This document shows, in pieces, positions 1 through 6,844 of a stretch of 15,077 nt of DNA (positions are counted from its first letter, which is position 1; each line of letters opens with the position of its first letter). The notes beneath the pieces were generated by a model that was not told the DNA's origin, searched no databases, and was given only the letters and a program-made list of their open reading frames with translations. Both the position numbers and the translations under genes were made by a program. The stretch is from Candidatus Omnitrophota bacterium (GTDB lineage: Bacteria; NPL-UPA2; BS750m-G34): positions 1-15,077 of the forward strand of contig JADHWT010000020.1 in assembly GCA_016783345.1 (NCBI GenBank), written 5' to 3'.

Positions 1-236
1 TAACCGTTTCAAATACGGGGTATTTTGTTTATTGTAATGGTAAAAAAGATATAGATAAATTTGATGGTAAGCTTGAATTTGATATTACCCTGATACCCTA
101 TGAAGGAAACTCTGATTGGATAGAAGGGACTATTCAGGATATATATAAATGCTTAAATAGTGATAGTATCCCTGCATCCGGTGAAGATTGTGATTTTTGT
201 GCTTATAGGGATGCGGCTGAAGAAGTACTAAAATAA
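1..236 (+). CDS. C-terminal part of a protein ending in a Cys-x2-Cys motif; possible PD-(D/E)XK nuclease family
   Basis: The reading frame is open from the window edge (first full codon at 3) to TAA at 234-236, giving about 77 residues; the start lies outside the window. The visible part contains GYFVYCNGKKD, then FDGKLEFDITLIPYEG, and ends in GEDCDFCAYRDAAEEVLK. A late Cys-x2-Cys followed by Tyr-Arg resembles the C-terminal Cys cluster of RecB/Cas4-like PD-(D/E)XK proteins, and the acidic beta-strand segment before it would fit such a domain. The catalytic D...ExK part is not in view, so the family call is inference from the tail alone. It runs in the same direction as the peptidase gene 96 bases downstream. 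Confidence 0.5.
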   Translation, partial: TVSNTGYFVYCNGKKDIDKFDGKLEFDITLIPYEGNSDWIEGTIQDIYKCLNSDSIPASGEDCDFCAYRDAAEEVLK

Positions 237-332
237 ACAGGTGCTTGTCCTTATTTTCTTTGAAATTGATAGAAAGCAGACACAGAGAGGCAAGCTAAGA
301 AGCGCTAAGCGATTCAAGTAAGGAGCCGAAGG

Positions 333-1127
333 ATGACCAGATTCGGATGCATAAAAGATAAGTTCGATGACAGAGATTACCTGATGCGAGCCTACCTGCC
401 TGTAATAAAACTGCCCGGGAAGATTGACTATACGCCCAAGCTATCCCCGGTCAGGGATCAAGGCGAAGAGGGTACCTGTGTGGGCTTTGCTACAGCTTGC
501 GGAATGAAGGAATATCAGGAATTACTTGACTACAATAAGCTAATTACACTCTCACCCCGGTTTGTTTATAGTAGATGCAAGAAAATCGACGGTATGCCTG
601 AAGCAGAAGGCACTACCATCCGCGCGGCAATGAAGGTGCTTAAAGCCAAAGGTATCTGCCGGGAAAAGTTTTGGCCGTATCTTCCCCTTCAAAAGACCAG
701 GGCACGGAGAGGCGCGGTCTCTGACGCCAAAAGATTCCGTATCCTTACCTATGCCCGCATACTTAATCTAAATGAACTGCGCATGGCACTTGCCACTAAA
801 GGCCCATGCGTTATCGGTGTTGAGGTCTTTGAAGGCATGATGAGTACCAAAACAGGCCGTGTCCCCATGCCTAAAAAGAATGAAACTACCCTTGGCGGCC
901 ATGCGATCTGCCCGGTAGGCTATGATGACAAAAAGAGACTGGTAACATTTAAAAACTCCTGGTCTGTTAAATGGGGCAAGAAAGGTTACGGATCCCTGCC
1001 CTATGCCTATATTAAGCGCTATATGATGGACGCCTGGAGCTCGGTTGATATCGATGATCCCAGCCCGCTTACCCTGGCAAGTATATTGAATTACAAGGAA
1101 CGGGCTTTTTACCAGAGAACAGCATGA
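333..1127 (+). CDS. Papain-like cysteine peptidase (family C1), no prosegment
   Basis: This 264-residue protein is a C1-type cysteine peptidase. The catalytic set is visible in the expected order: Gln43 (oxyanion hole) in VRDQGEEGTCVGFA, Cys49 as nucleophile, His190 in GGHAICPVGYDD and Asn208 in FKNSWSVKWGKKGYG, the usual NSW...WG..GYG ending of the family. It has neither a signal peptide nor the long inhibitory prosegment of lysosomal papains, so it is probably cytoplasmic or released by another route; bacterial C1 proteins often look like this. The start is supported by AAGGAG at 320-325, seven bases before ATG. The substrate is not evident. Directly after the TGA lies a perfect AAGGAGG with no gene behind it, so a downstream partner may have been lost where the first cassette now sits. 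Confidence 0.88.
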   Translation: MTRFGCIKDKFDDRDYLMRAYLPVIKLPGKIDYTPKLSPVRDQGEEGTCVGFATACGMKEYQELLDYNKLITLSPRFVYSRCKKIDGMPEAEGTTIRAAMKVLKAKGICREKFWPYLPLQKTRARRGAVSDAKRFRILTYARILNLNELRMALATKGPCVIGVEVFEGMMSTKTGRVPMPKKNETTLGGHAICPVGYDDKKRLVTFKNSWSVKWGKKGYGSLPYAYIKRYMMDAWSSVDIDDPSPLTLASILNYKERAFYQRTA

Positions 1128-1155
1128 AGGAGGACTAGAGCATACAGGTTTATTC

Positions 1156-1184
1156 TTGACAAAGAGAGACCAGAGGAGTAGCAT
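1156..1184 (+). promoter_or_regulatory. Possible sigma70-type promoter before cassette A
   Basis: TTGACA at 1156-1161 is a perfect -35 box. With a 17-base spacer the -10 would be TAGCAT (1179-1184), four of six matches; CATAAT at 1182-1187 is closer in sequence but 20 bases away. Transcription would start near 1190, at the first hairpin of the repeat. The -35 box is not present before the second copy of the repeat, so it is not part of the element. Confidence 0.35.
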
Positions 1185-1296
1185 AATCGTTACCACAGTG
1201 AAGTGGGTAACAATGGATAAGTAAGCTCATGTAGAGGCAATCTCACGGAAGTGGGGTTGCTTTTTTTGTAATTAAGTACTGTCCCTATATTTACCA
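1175..1296 (+). repeat. Cassette left-end repeat, copy A (two hairpins, ends in terminator and T-tract)
   Basis: This stretch matches 6718-6840 at roughly 105 of 122 positions by hand alignment. It starts GGAGTAGCATA. It holds a first hairpin (GTTACC 1189-1194 with GGTAAC 1206-1211, extended by AC/GT), then an unpaired conserved block ATGGATAAGTAAGCTCATG, then a 10-bp terminator hairpin and seven T, then GTAATTAAGTA and a CC-rich end. Differences between the copies fall mostly in loops and flanks. It sits 12 bases before the start codon of the NTPase gene and contains that gene's 5' untranslated region. I do not recognise it as a known riboswitch or insertion-sequence end. Confidence 0.8.
1237..1267 (+). 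terminator. Rho-independent terminator inside left-end repeat A
   Basis: GCAATCTCAC (1237-1246) pairs over ten base pairs, two of them G-U, with GTGGGGTTGC (1251-1260) around a GGAA tetraloop, and is followed directly by seven T. It lies 41 bases upstream of the ATG at 1309, so it would stop the peptidase transcript, and would also block transcription into the NTPase gene unless that is started or read through locally. Confidence 0.8.
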
Positions 1297-1308
1297 AGGA
1301 GATATTTT

Positions 1309-3729
1309 ATGGAATATGATTCTTGTAGAGAGAATTTAGACAAGCTAATAGAGTGGTGTGGGAAAAATTCCGGAACTAGAAATGAGGCTACTACAAGACT
1401 TACGATGATTGATAGACTTTTCTTTGAATGTTTGGACTGGGAAAAATCAAGCGATGTAATTCTTGAAGAATCTCACGATAGAAAATATGCAGATTACACA
1501 TTTAGTGCACCTAGAAAGATGTTAATAGTAGAAGCTAAGAAAGAGGGAACATATTTTGAGGTTCCGGTAGGAAAAGAAAGGGTGGAGTATTCTTTGAGAT
1601 CTTTGATTAGGGATAACACAGATTTGATTAAGGCAACTGAACAAGTTGCAGGATATTGCCAGCATCGGGGAGTCCCTTATGGCGCTGTGAGTAATGGGCA
1701 CCAGTTAATCGTTTTTATAGCTACAAGGAATGATGGGATTGCACCATTAGAGGGAAGGGCGCTGGTTTTTCAGTCTTTAGAATCTATTGCTGAGCATTTT
1801 CTAGATTTTTGGCAAGTATTATCAAAAAAGGGTATTGAAAATAAAAAACTTCATTCAGTATTAATAGGTGAGAAGCAACCAGAGCTACCTCCAAAACTGT
1901 CTTCGAGCATTACAGATTATCCAGGGGTAAAGGGCAGGAATATTTTTCAAACCGACCTCCAGGTCGTAAGTGAGTTAGTTATTGAAGATATAGTAAGAGC
2001 TCATGATCTTGAGAAGACTTTTTTGGAAGAGTGTTATTGCAGGAGCGGAGCACTTTCTCAATATGCATTGATTAGCAAAACAATATTAGAGTCACGCTAT
2101 GCCGCATTGTTTGAAAATAATAAACCGAGACCAACCACTGTGTCTGCAACCGATAAGGAAGGGATTTCAGCGGAACTTCTTGCCGAAAGCTTAAGTCGGC
2201 GCCCTATTCTTTTAATTGGAGATGTAGGTGTTGGGAAAACTGCTTTTATACGAAATCTTATGAAAGTTGAAGCAGAAAGTTTATTTGAAGATGCTATACC
2301 TTTGTATTTAGATTTGGGCGCACAAGCCACGTTAACGTGCGATCTAAAAGTTTATATTCTAAAAGAAATTGAAAAACAGCTTATAGAACATCAAGGCATA
2401 GATATATATGAAAATAATTTTGTTAGAGGCATTTATAACCGGGATTTAGAGAGATTTCGTAAGGGTATATATAAGGATTTGTTAGTGAGTGAAAAAAAGG
2501 CATTTCAAGAAAAGGAGCTTAATTTTTTAGAGAGTAAGATTGAAAATAAGGAAGAACATTTGCAAGCAACACTGCAACACATTTCGAAAGGACGCAGAAA
2601 ACAAGTTGTTCTTTTTCTTGATAATGCTGACTAGAGGGATGAAGAAACTCAGCAGCAAGCTTTCTTGATAGCACAGGAACTATCAGAAAAATGACCTCTT
2701 GCCGTATTTGTATCGCTGCGCCCAGAGACATTCCACAAGTCGATGCGCGTTGGTGCATTAAGCGGATACCATCCCAAAGCTTTCACGATAGCGCCTCCCC
2801 GGTTGGATAAGGTTTTGGAAAAACGTTTAAACTTTGCCTTAAAAATTACAAGTGGGGAAATACCTCTAAAACTTGCATCGGGTGATTTGTATGCTAACTT
2901 TAGTAAGCTGGAACAAGTGATAAGAGCTTTTCTTGATTCCTTAGAATGGAAAGATGGGATTTTATCAGAATTTATGGATAATATTTCAGGGGGCAATATA
3001 CGATTAGCCCTTGATTTAGTAAAAAGTTTTCTTGGAAGTGGCCACGTAGATACAGAAAAAATAACAAAGATATACGAAGATACAAAACATTACATAGTAC
3101 CTTTACATGAATTTTTACGCGCTGTAATGCACGGGGATAATGCATATTTTGATGCGGAGAGTTCATATATTGCAAATATTTATGATATATCAACTACAGA
3201 TGAGAAGGAATATTTTCTATTACCAATCTTAGTAGCTTTGTTAATTAATTTAGGAGAATCTGGGCGGCATGAAAGCGGATTTGTTGAAACAACGGAATTG
3301 TATGACAAGGTACAGGGGCTAGGATACACGCCCGAACAGATAGATGTAGCTATCACGCGGGCAATAAAAAAGAGATTAGTTGAGTCATCTGCAAGAAGAA
3401 TACCAGAGCCAGGACAAACCTTGCCACAAGCTTTACGTGTTACAACGGTGGGCAGTTATCATTTAACTCGCTTAAGTCGATATTTTCCTTATGTTGATGC
3501 AATAATAGTTGATACCCCTATCCTTGATTCTGATGTACGAGAAAACATAAAGAATGTGGAAAACATACATGACCGTTTAAGCAGAGCAGGCATCTTGAGA
3601 AATTATTTTGATAATATATGGAACAGAGCAAATATACCAACAACAATATTTGATTGGAAACAAGTATCCGAAGAATTGAAAGCAGGCATAGGTAAAATAG
3701 AAAAGAAGTGCGAAACACCTAAAGTGTAG
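1309..3729 (+). pseudogene. PD-(D/E)XK nuclease / P-loop NTPase defence-type protein, broken by two in-frame stops
   Basis: One reading frame of 806 codons is interrupted by TAG at 2632-2634 and TGA at 2692-2694, and continues in the same frame to TAG at 3727-3729. Residues 1-170 look like a restriction-type PD-(D/E)XK domain: Asp62, then Glu75-Ala-Lys77 in LIVEAKKEG, and EQVAGYC..GVPYGAVSNG as in HsdR N-termini. Walker A is GDVGVGKT at 304-311 and Walker B is VVLFLDNAD at 433-441, right before the first stop. After the second stop come RPETF, a GGNIRLALDLV segment like the small domain of AAA+/STAND ATPases, and a probable winged-helix region. The stops stand where Gln (CAG) and Trp (TGG) would be expected. 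SD AAGGAG at 1296-1301. The role in phage or foreign-DNA defence is inferred from domains. Confidence 0.82.
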
Positions 3730-3791
3730 CTAAAATTGCGTGCCAATAAGTACCCATTAAACACCCAGACTGCAGTAAATTGTGGCAACTT

Positions 3792-3812
3792 ACAGAAAAC
3801 TACCGGACACCT
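3792..3812 (+). repeat. Cassette right-end repeat, copy A
   Basis: A 21-base block starting ACAGAAAACTACCG and ending CACCT lies 62 bases after the NTPase gene. The same block occurs at 7810-7830 after the NYN gene with two differences (GA versus AT in the middle). Together with the shared left ends it marks two cassettes of different content. It is not an inverted copy of the left end. Confidence 0.65.
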
Positions 3813-4053
3813 TAACCCTTTTGTTCATAAGCACTTATCGCCATAACTCATTGGTGGAGAACACATTAGCTCTCCACCTGGCAACGAATCCCTGCCTCTC
3901 CGCCAGTTACCCAAGGGATGCAACGGCAATATTCAGGGGTGTGATTTAATTGCGATTTTGGCCTGATTTGCCGGAATAAGACGGCTTTTCAGGTGTTCTA
4001 TATATAGAAGCATTAATAAGCTATACCCACCTGGCGGAAGGGGAGGCTAAGAG
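3813..4053. other. Noncoding stretch between cassette A and the 55-residue gene
   Basis: No convincing gene is visible. An 8-bp hairpin GGTGGAGA (3853-3860) with TCTCCACC (3871-3878) has no T-tract, so it is not a plain terminator. CTCTCCGCCAG near 3897 is roughly complementary to CTGGCGGAAGGGGAGG near 4031, which could bring the Shine-Dalgarno of the next gene into a long-range stem. No good promoter boxes were found. Confidence 0.4.
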
Positions 4054-4221
4054 ATGAAAGAATACGAATCCTTCATAATCGTAAAGTGCAGGGCCAGGAG
4101 TGAGCTTGAGGCAAGCTTAAGGGTTAACAGGATGCTTGAGTTATCCAAAAAAGAAGAGGATATAAGCATAAACCATTTATCTACTGCGCCGACATATTAT
4201 TGGATAAATCATAACATATAG
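4054..4221 (+). CDS. Small protein of unknown function (55 residues)
   Basis: ATG at 4054 opens 55 codons ending in TAG at 4219-4221, with a good Shine-Dalgarno GGGAGG (4041-4046) seven bases upstream and a terminator 40 bases after the stop. The product, MKEYESFIIVKCRARSELEA..., is charged, begins with a beta-strand-like segment (ESFIIVKC), continues with an Arg/Glu-rich helix (RSELEASLRVNRMLELSKKEED) and has no membrane segment or signal peptide. I do not recognise a family. The ribosome site and terminator make a real small gene plausible; it could also be the truncated start of a longer gene. Confidence 0.5.
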   Translation: MKEYESFIIVKCRARSELEASLRVNRMLELSKKEEDISINHLSTAPTYYWINHNI

Positions 4222-4260
4222 AACTAAATTCTTAAGTAAAAAAGCCCCTAAAGATAGTGA

Positions 4261-4290
4261 AATGCCAGACTAAAAGATCTGGCATTTTTT
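4261..4290 (+). terminator. Rho-independent terminator after the 55-residue gene
   Basis: ATGCCAGA (4262-4269) pairs perfectly with TCTGGCAT (4278-4285) around an eight-base loop; flanking A and T residues extend the stem and a T-tract follows to 4290. A near-identical hairpin occurs at 8185-8216, so this terminator sequence is itself repeated in the window. Confidence 0.75.
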
Positions 4291-4299
4291 ATTATAGGG

Positions 4300-4378
4300 G
4301 AGGGGTTGCTTCGTCGCAATAGGCGACTCGCAATGACAGGGGAATGCCGTTGTTCGCGGCCGGGAGGCCGCTCCTACG
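4300..4378. repeat. Compound palindromic intergenic repeat (REP-like, two units)
   Basis: Unit one is a stem TTGC..GTCGC / GCGAC..GCAA followed by ATGACAGGG (about 4305-4341). Unit two is GCGGCC (4356-4361), loop GGGA, GGCCGC (4366-4371), flanked by TGTTC and TCCTAC. Related pairs occur at 6656-6703 and 7935-8012, and a variant of unit two at 5136-5154. Confidence 0.7.
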
Positions 4379-4467
4379 GATAAGCTCGGACATAATAAAT
4401 GAATTGTATTCAAAGCGCAAATATGATAGATTTAAAGATGTAGAGTTTAAACGGAAGGAGGCAGAGA

Positions 4468-4728
4468 ATGGCATTAAACCTTGACCCTTTGTATATAGTA
4501 AATCTAGTATTATGCATTATAATCGTCATCCTGGGCTACATGGGATCCAAGAAGGCGGGAGATAAGACCCTGCTCCATATAGGCATAGCCTTTGGGCTGT
4601 TTGGCCTATCACACCTTGCCACAATCCTTGGTTTTAAGGATGCTATAGAAGGCATCCTTATTGCTATCAGGGCGGTGGCTTACATGGTTGTTATACTTGC
4701 CTTGTATAGAGCGGGGAGAAAAGCTTAA
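4468..4728 (+). CDS. Small membrane protein with three predicted transmembrane helices
   Basis: This 86-residue protein has three hydrophobic stretches: about residues 8-24 (YIVNLVLCIIIVILGYM), 35-53 (LHIGIAFGLFGLSHLATIL) and 62-80 (GILIAIRAVAYMVVILAL), with short charged loops (GSKKAGDK) and a basic C-terminus (RAGRKA) that should stay in the cytoplasm. There is no signal peptidase site. The start is set by AAGGAGG at about 4454-4460, ideally spaced before ATG. I do not recognise a characterised family and no enzymatic motif is visible. It lies 142 bases before the holin-like gene on the same strand, and both encode very small inner-membrane proteins. Confidence 0.75.
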   Translation: MALNLDPLYIVNLVLCIIIVILGYMGSKKAGDKTLLHIGIAFGLFGLSHLATILGFKDAIEGILIAIRAVAYMVVILALYRAGRKA

Positions 4729-4870
4729 GAAATTAAAGGGGCACAATACTTAATTCCGGAGAAGGAAACTGCTGTTTGGACGGCCAGCGGCAGGGTGCGG
4801 ACGGCCTACGCTATAAAGCAATCCTGATAGATCGCAAGGGTTGCCTTTTACTAACTGAGGGGGGCAAAAA
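4729..4870. other. Short intergenic gap with direct repeat GGACGGCC
   Basis: GGACGGCC occurs twice, 13 bases apart (about 4777 and 4798), inside a GC-rich patch that contrasts with its surroundings; GCAA-GG-TTGC near 4834 could form a short hairpin. No riboswitch, tRNA or gene was recognised. Confidence 0.3.
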
Positions 4871-5119
4871 ATGGCTAAATTGGATGTGAAGGCCTTTGGG
4901 CTCGCTTGTGGTATAATTTGGGGCGCTGTAATGCTGATACTTGGGTTAGCAGGCCACTTTTTTGCATATGGGGCAAAATTTGGCGAAGCTATGGCATCAA
5001 TTTATATTGGCTATACCCCAACATTGTTAGGCAGCGTTATTGGTGGCATTTATGGCTTTATAGATGGTGGCATTGCCGGCTTAGCATTGGCTTGGCTGTA
5101 TAATAAGCTTGCAAAATAG
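4871..5119 (+). CDS. Holin-like small membrane protein (two transmembrane helices)
   Basis: The 82-residue product begins MAKLDVKAFGLACGIIWGAV and has two hydrophobic segments, roughly residues 9-33 and 48-78. The second is Gly-rich (LLGSVIGGIYGFIDGGIAGLALAWLYNKLAK). The Lys-Ala-Phe...Cys-Gly-Ile-Ile-Trp-Gly start and the YIGYTPTLLGS...GFIDG core match a widespread chromosomal family often labelled bacteriophage holin; that label is by resemblance and I see no phage lysis genes here. It has a strong purine-rich ribosome site GAGGGGGG ending about six bases before ATG. The stop at 5117-5119 is followed by the palindromic repeat at 5136. Another ORF in a second frame (4906-5103) is only a shadow of this one. 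Confidence 0.72.
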   Translation: MAKLDVKAFGLACGIIWGAVMLILGLAGHFFAYGAKFGEAMASIYIGYTPTLLGSVIGGIYGFIDGGIAGLALAWLYNKLAK

Positions 5120-5134
5120 GGGTTGAGATTGTTT

Positions 5135-5166
5135 CGGCCGCCATATAGGCGGCCTCCCAATGACGA
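5135..5166. repeat. Palindromic repeat overlapping the zincin start
   Basis: GGCCGCC (5136-5142) and GGCGGCC (5148-5154) form a perfect 7-bp stem with loop ATATA, a variant of the GCGGCC repeat unit at 4356 and 6681. It is followed by CCCAATGACG, and CAATGACG is also the tail of the TTGC/GCAA repeat unit (7968-7975), so the first ATG of the next gene (5160) lies in repeat-like sequence. Confidence 0.6.
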
Positions 5167-5540
5167 ACATGGACCGTAAAGACTTTGAACAAATAGCACT
5201 AAAAGCAGTAAGCCAGCTCCCTGAGGAGTACGGCAGCAGGCTTGAGAATGTCGAGATCATCATAGAGGATAAGCCTGGTATGGATACTGCAAAGAAGCTT
5301 AGCCTGGGAACACATGGAAGGCTCCTTGGCCTATACCAGGGAGTTCCTTTAAAGGCTCGAACCCATTATTACGGTATGGTGTTGCCTGACAGGGTAATCC
5401 TCTACCAGGCAAATATTGAGCGAACCTGCAGAGAGAAAGGGATGGGCATATTTGAAGAGGTAAAGCATGTCCTCCAGCATGAGATCGCGCACCATTTTGG
5501 CATCTCTGATAAGCGCCTAAAAGATATTGGCGCATATTAA
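5160..5540 (+). CDS. Small zincin-fold metallopeptidase-like protein (PF06262-type)
   Basis: This is a 126-residue protein with a C-terminal zinc-binding motif HEIAHHFGISD (residues 107-117), i.e. HExxHxxGxxD, the signature of the small bacterial zincin-like family formerly called DUF1025. The N-terminal half (DRKDFEQIALKAVSQLPEEYGSRLENVEIIIEDKP) also fits that family, as does the short length; these proteins have no signal peptide and are presumably cytoplasmic. Their substrate is not established. Two starts are possible: ATG 5160 lies in repeat-derived sequence, whereas ATG 5169 gives MDRKDFEQ and looks more like homologues; neither has a clear Shine-Dalgarno. An overlapping minus-strand ORF is a shadow. 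Confidence 0.82.
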   Translation: MTNMDRKDFEQIALKAVSQLPEEYGSRLENVEIIIEDKPGMDTAKKLSLGTHGRLLGLYQGVPLKARTHYYGMVLPDRVILYQANIERTCREKGMGIFEEVKHVLQHEIAHHFGISDKRLKDIGAY

Positions 5541-5837
5541 ACCTCACTTTGATTCTCCTGATTTTCCTTATTTTTCTTCTAATTTTCCTTATTAATACAT
5601 AATATGATGGGTTTTGATACTTTGGGGTAATGCGAGGGGTTGGCGAAAGGCTTTTATCTGAGACTTTGCAATAAGGGTCCTGGCTCAGGGATCAGATCTG
5701 GGCAGAAGGATGCTTCCCATAAATACCGCAATAAAGACAGCCACTGAAAGAATAGGATATATATTAAGCCTTACAGAAACCCCACCGGAAGAGCCAAAGC
5801 CAAAAGCCGCATAATAACAAAAATAATCAATTTATTA
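5541..5837. other. Mostly noncoding stretch before the MNT gene
   Basis: ATTTTCCTTATT is repeated at 5561 and 5582 (21-base period) in a pyrimidine-rich patch. From 5710 to 5814 there is a 34-codon ORF (MLPINTAIKTATERIGYILS...PPEEPKPKAA) that reads like the C-terminus of a larger protein, but its frame is closed by TGA near 5659 and it has no spaced ribosome site. I regard it as a possible gene remnant only. Confidence 0.35.
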
Positions 5838-5866
5838 TTGCATAGAGGCCGTGTTTTGGGTATAAT
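5838..5866 (+). promoter_or_regulatory. Probable promoter of the MNT/HEPN pair
   Basis: A perfect -10 TATAAT (5861-5866) is preceded at a 17-base spacing by a weak -35 TTGCAT (5838-5843, three of six matches). The start codon follows 20 bases after the -10, with AGGAG at 5874-5878 as ribosome site, so the leader would be short. Confidence 0.5.
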
Positions 5867-5886
5867 GTACTGCAGGAGATTGGATA

Positions 5887-6180
5887 ATGAACAGTATTGT
5901 GAAAAAAATAGGGTTAAAAACCAAAATATTAAAAAGCTTGCTTAAAGAATATAAGGTTAAGAGGATTGCTTTGTTTGGTTCTTGCGTAACTGGCAGACTA
6001 AATAAAGGTAGTGATTTAGACTTTTTAGTTGAGTTCGAGAAAGAAGCTGACTTATTAGATCAAGTAGGCCTAAAGCAAGATTTAGAGGCTGTGCTGCATA
6101 GGAAAGTAGACGTAGTAACTCCACAAGCTCTAAGTAAGTATTTTCGTTCCCAGGTATTAGGGGAGGCGGTTTACCTATGA
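5887..6180 (+). CDS. MNT-type nucleotidyltransferase antitoxin (MntA-like)
   Basis: This 97-residue protein is a minimal nucleotidyltransferase of the DNA polymerase beta superfamily. It shows GSCVTGRLNKGSDLDFLVEF: Gly31-Ser32 of the nucleotide site, Asp43 and Asp45 of the metal-binding DxD, and a likely third acid Asp75 in RKVDVV. In MntA/HepT modules such proteins silence the HEPN ribonuclease by adding AMP groups to a Tyr near its active site. Ribosome site AGGAG lies eight bases before the ATG. The gene ends in ATGA overlapping the next start (6177), the usual coupling in these pairs. The gene is intact, whereas the partner toxin is broken, so the antitoxin may now have no target here. 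Confidence 0.88.
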   Translation: MNSIVKKIGLKTKILKSLLKEYKVKRIALFGSCVTGRLNKGSDLDFLVEFEKEADLLDQVGLKQDLEAVLHRKVDVVTPQALSKYFRSQVLGEAVYL

Positions 6181-6527
6181 GCAAAGATTATAAGGTATAT
6201 ATTCTGCATATACTGGACTCGATAGAAAATATTCAAAAGTTCATAAAAGACAAAAATAAAAAGAAATTTTTTAGAGACAAACTTACTTAAGATGCTGTAA
6301 TAAGAAACCTTGAGATTATAGGTGAGGCAACGAAAAATATCCCATCAGGCATCAGAAATAAGTATCCTCACATTGAATGGAAGAGAATTGCAGGCATGAG
6401 AGATATCTTAATCCATCAATATATGGGCATAGACATTGAAAGAGTCTGGTTAGTTATAAAAAAAAGGCTGCCTGCACTGAAAAAAGACATTAGCAGGATC
6501 GCCAAAGACTTACATAACAGCAGGTAA
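6177..6527 (+). pseudogene. HEPN ribonuclease toxin (HepT-like), interrupted by an in-frame TAA
   Basis: The frame begins at the ATG overlapping the antitoxin stop and runs 116 codons to TAA at 6525-6527, but codon 38 (6288-6290) is TAA. The rest is a clear HepT-like HEPN domain: DAVIRNLEIIGEATKNIP and the ribonuclease motif Rx4HxY as RDILIHQY (Arg75, His80, Tyr82). The family usually reads TQDAVIRNLEIIGEA here, so the stop replaces a Gln codon, CAA to TAA by one C-to-T change. The 37-residue product before the stop lacks the active site. Restart downstream is unlikely because no ATG with a ribosome site follows early. A sequencing error at this base is the main alternative. Confidence 0.82.
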
Positions 6528-6610
6528 CCGCAGGGAGGCAAATTTAAGAGCAGCCGGGATGTTTTAGTTATCAAAGAAAGAGTGCTTGTAGATTTTTATG
6601 TTTTGGAAAT

Positions 6611-6634
6611 ACCGGATTGAAAATCCGGTTTTTT
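6611..6634 (+). terminator. Rho-independent terminator after the MNT/HEPN pair
   Basis: ACCGGATT (6611-6618) pairs with AATCCGGT (6622-6629) around a GAA loop, followed by a T-tract to 6634. It lies 84 bases beyond the HEPN stop and most likely ends that operon. Confidence 0.75.
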
Positions 6635-6655
6635 GATTTTACGGGAGGAAAAGAG

Positions 6656-6703
6656 GGGATTGCTTCGCTGGCTGTTGTTCGCGGCCAGGAGGCCGCTCCT
6701 ACC
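6656..6703. repeat. Palindromic intergenic repeat, second copy
   Basis: GGATTGCTTCGCTGGCTG (left half of the TTGC/GCAA unit) runs into TGTTCGCGGCC-AGGA-GGCCGCTCCTACC (stem GCGGCC 6681-6686 with GGCCGC 6691-6696). It repeats the arrangement at 4300-4378 in shortened form and ends 15 bases before cassette B. Confidence 0.65.
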
Positions 6704-6717
6704 AAATGGCCCAAGGG

Positions 6718-6840
6718 GGAGTAGCATATTTGTTACCACAAAGAAATGGGTAACAATGGATAAGTAAGCTCATGTAGAAGGCAATCTCATTTTGGTGGGG
6801 TTGCTTTTTTTGTAATTAAGTATTGCGTCCATATTTGCCC
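6718..6840 (+). repeat. Cassette left-end repeat, copy B
   Basis: Second copy of the element at 1175-1296, with the same order: GGAGTAGCATA, hairpin GTTACC (6732-6737)/GGTAAC (6749-6754), the conserved block ATGGATAAGTAAGCTCATG, a terminator hairpin with seven T, then GTAATTAAGTA and a CC-rich end. The largest difference is the terminator loop (TTTTGG here, GGAA in copy A). Here the cargo gene begins about 230 bases further on, after its own promoter. Confidence 0.8.
6781..6811 (+). terminator. Rho-independent terminator inside left-end repeat B
   Basis: GCAATCTCA (6781-6789) pairs with TGGGGTTGC (6796-6804), nine pairs including two G-U, followed by seven T. It is the counterpart of the terminator at 1237-1267; the stem is kept while the loop has changed. 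Confidence 0.78.
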
Positions 6841-6844
6841 CATA

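Noticed and set aside
768..1196. Minus-strand ORF of 142 codons opposite the C1 peptidase
   Set aside because: It lies opposite a clear peptidase gene, shows no domain and no ribosome site; it is a shadow frame.
1309..3729. Alternative genetic code or stop-codon recoding
   Set aside because: TAG, TGA and TAA all end other apparently intact genes in the window, and both expected residues are one transition away from a stop.
4871..5119. Prophage lysis cassette
   Set aside because: Only a holin-like membrane protein is present; no endolysin, spanin or structural phage gene accompanies it, and this family is common on chromosomes.
5769..5794. TTACAGAAACCCCACCGGA as a possible third cassette right end
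   Set aside because: It needs a gap and several mismatches to match the right-end repeat, and no left end lies upstream of it.
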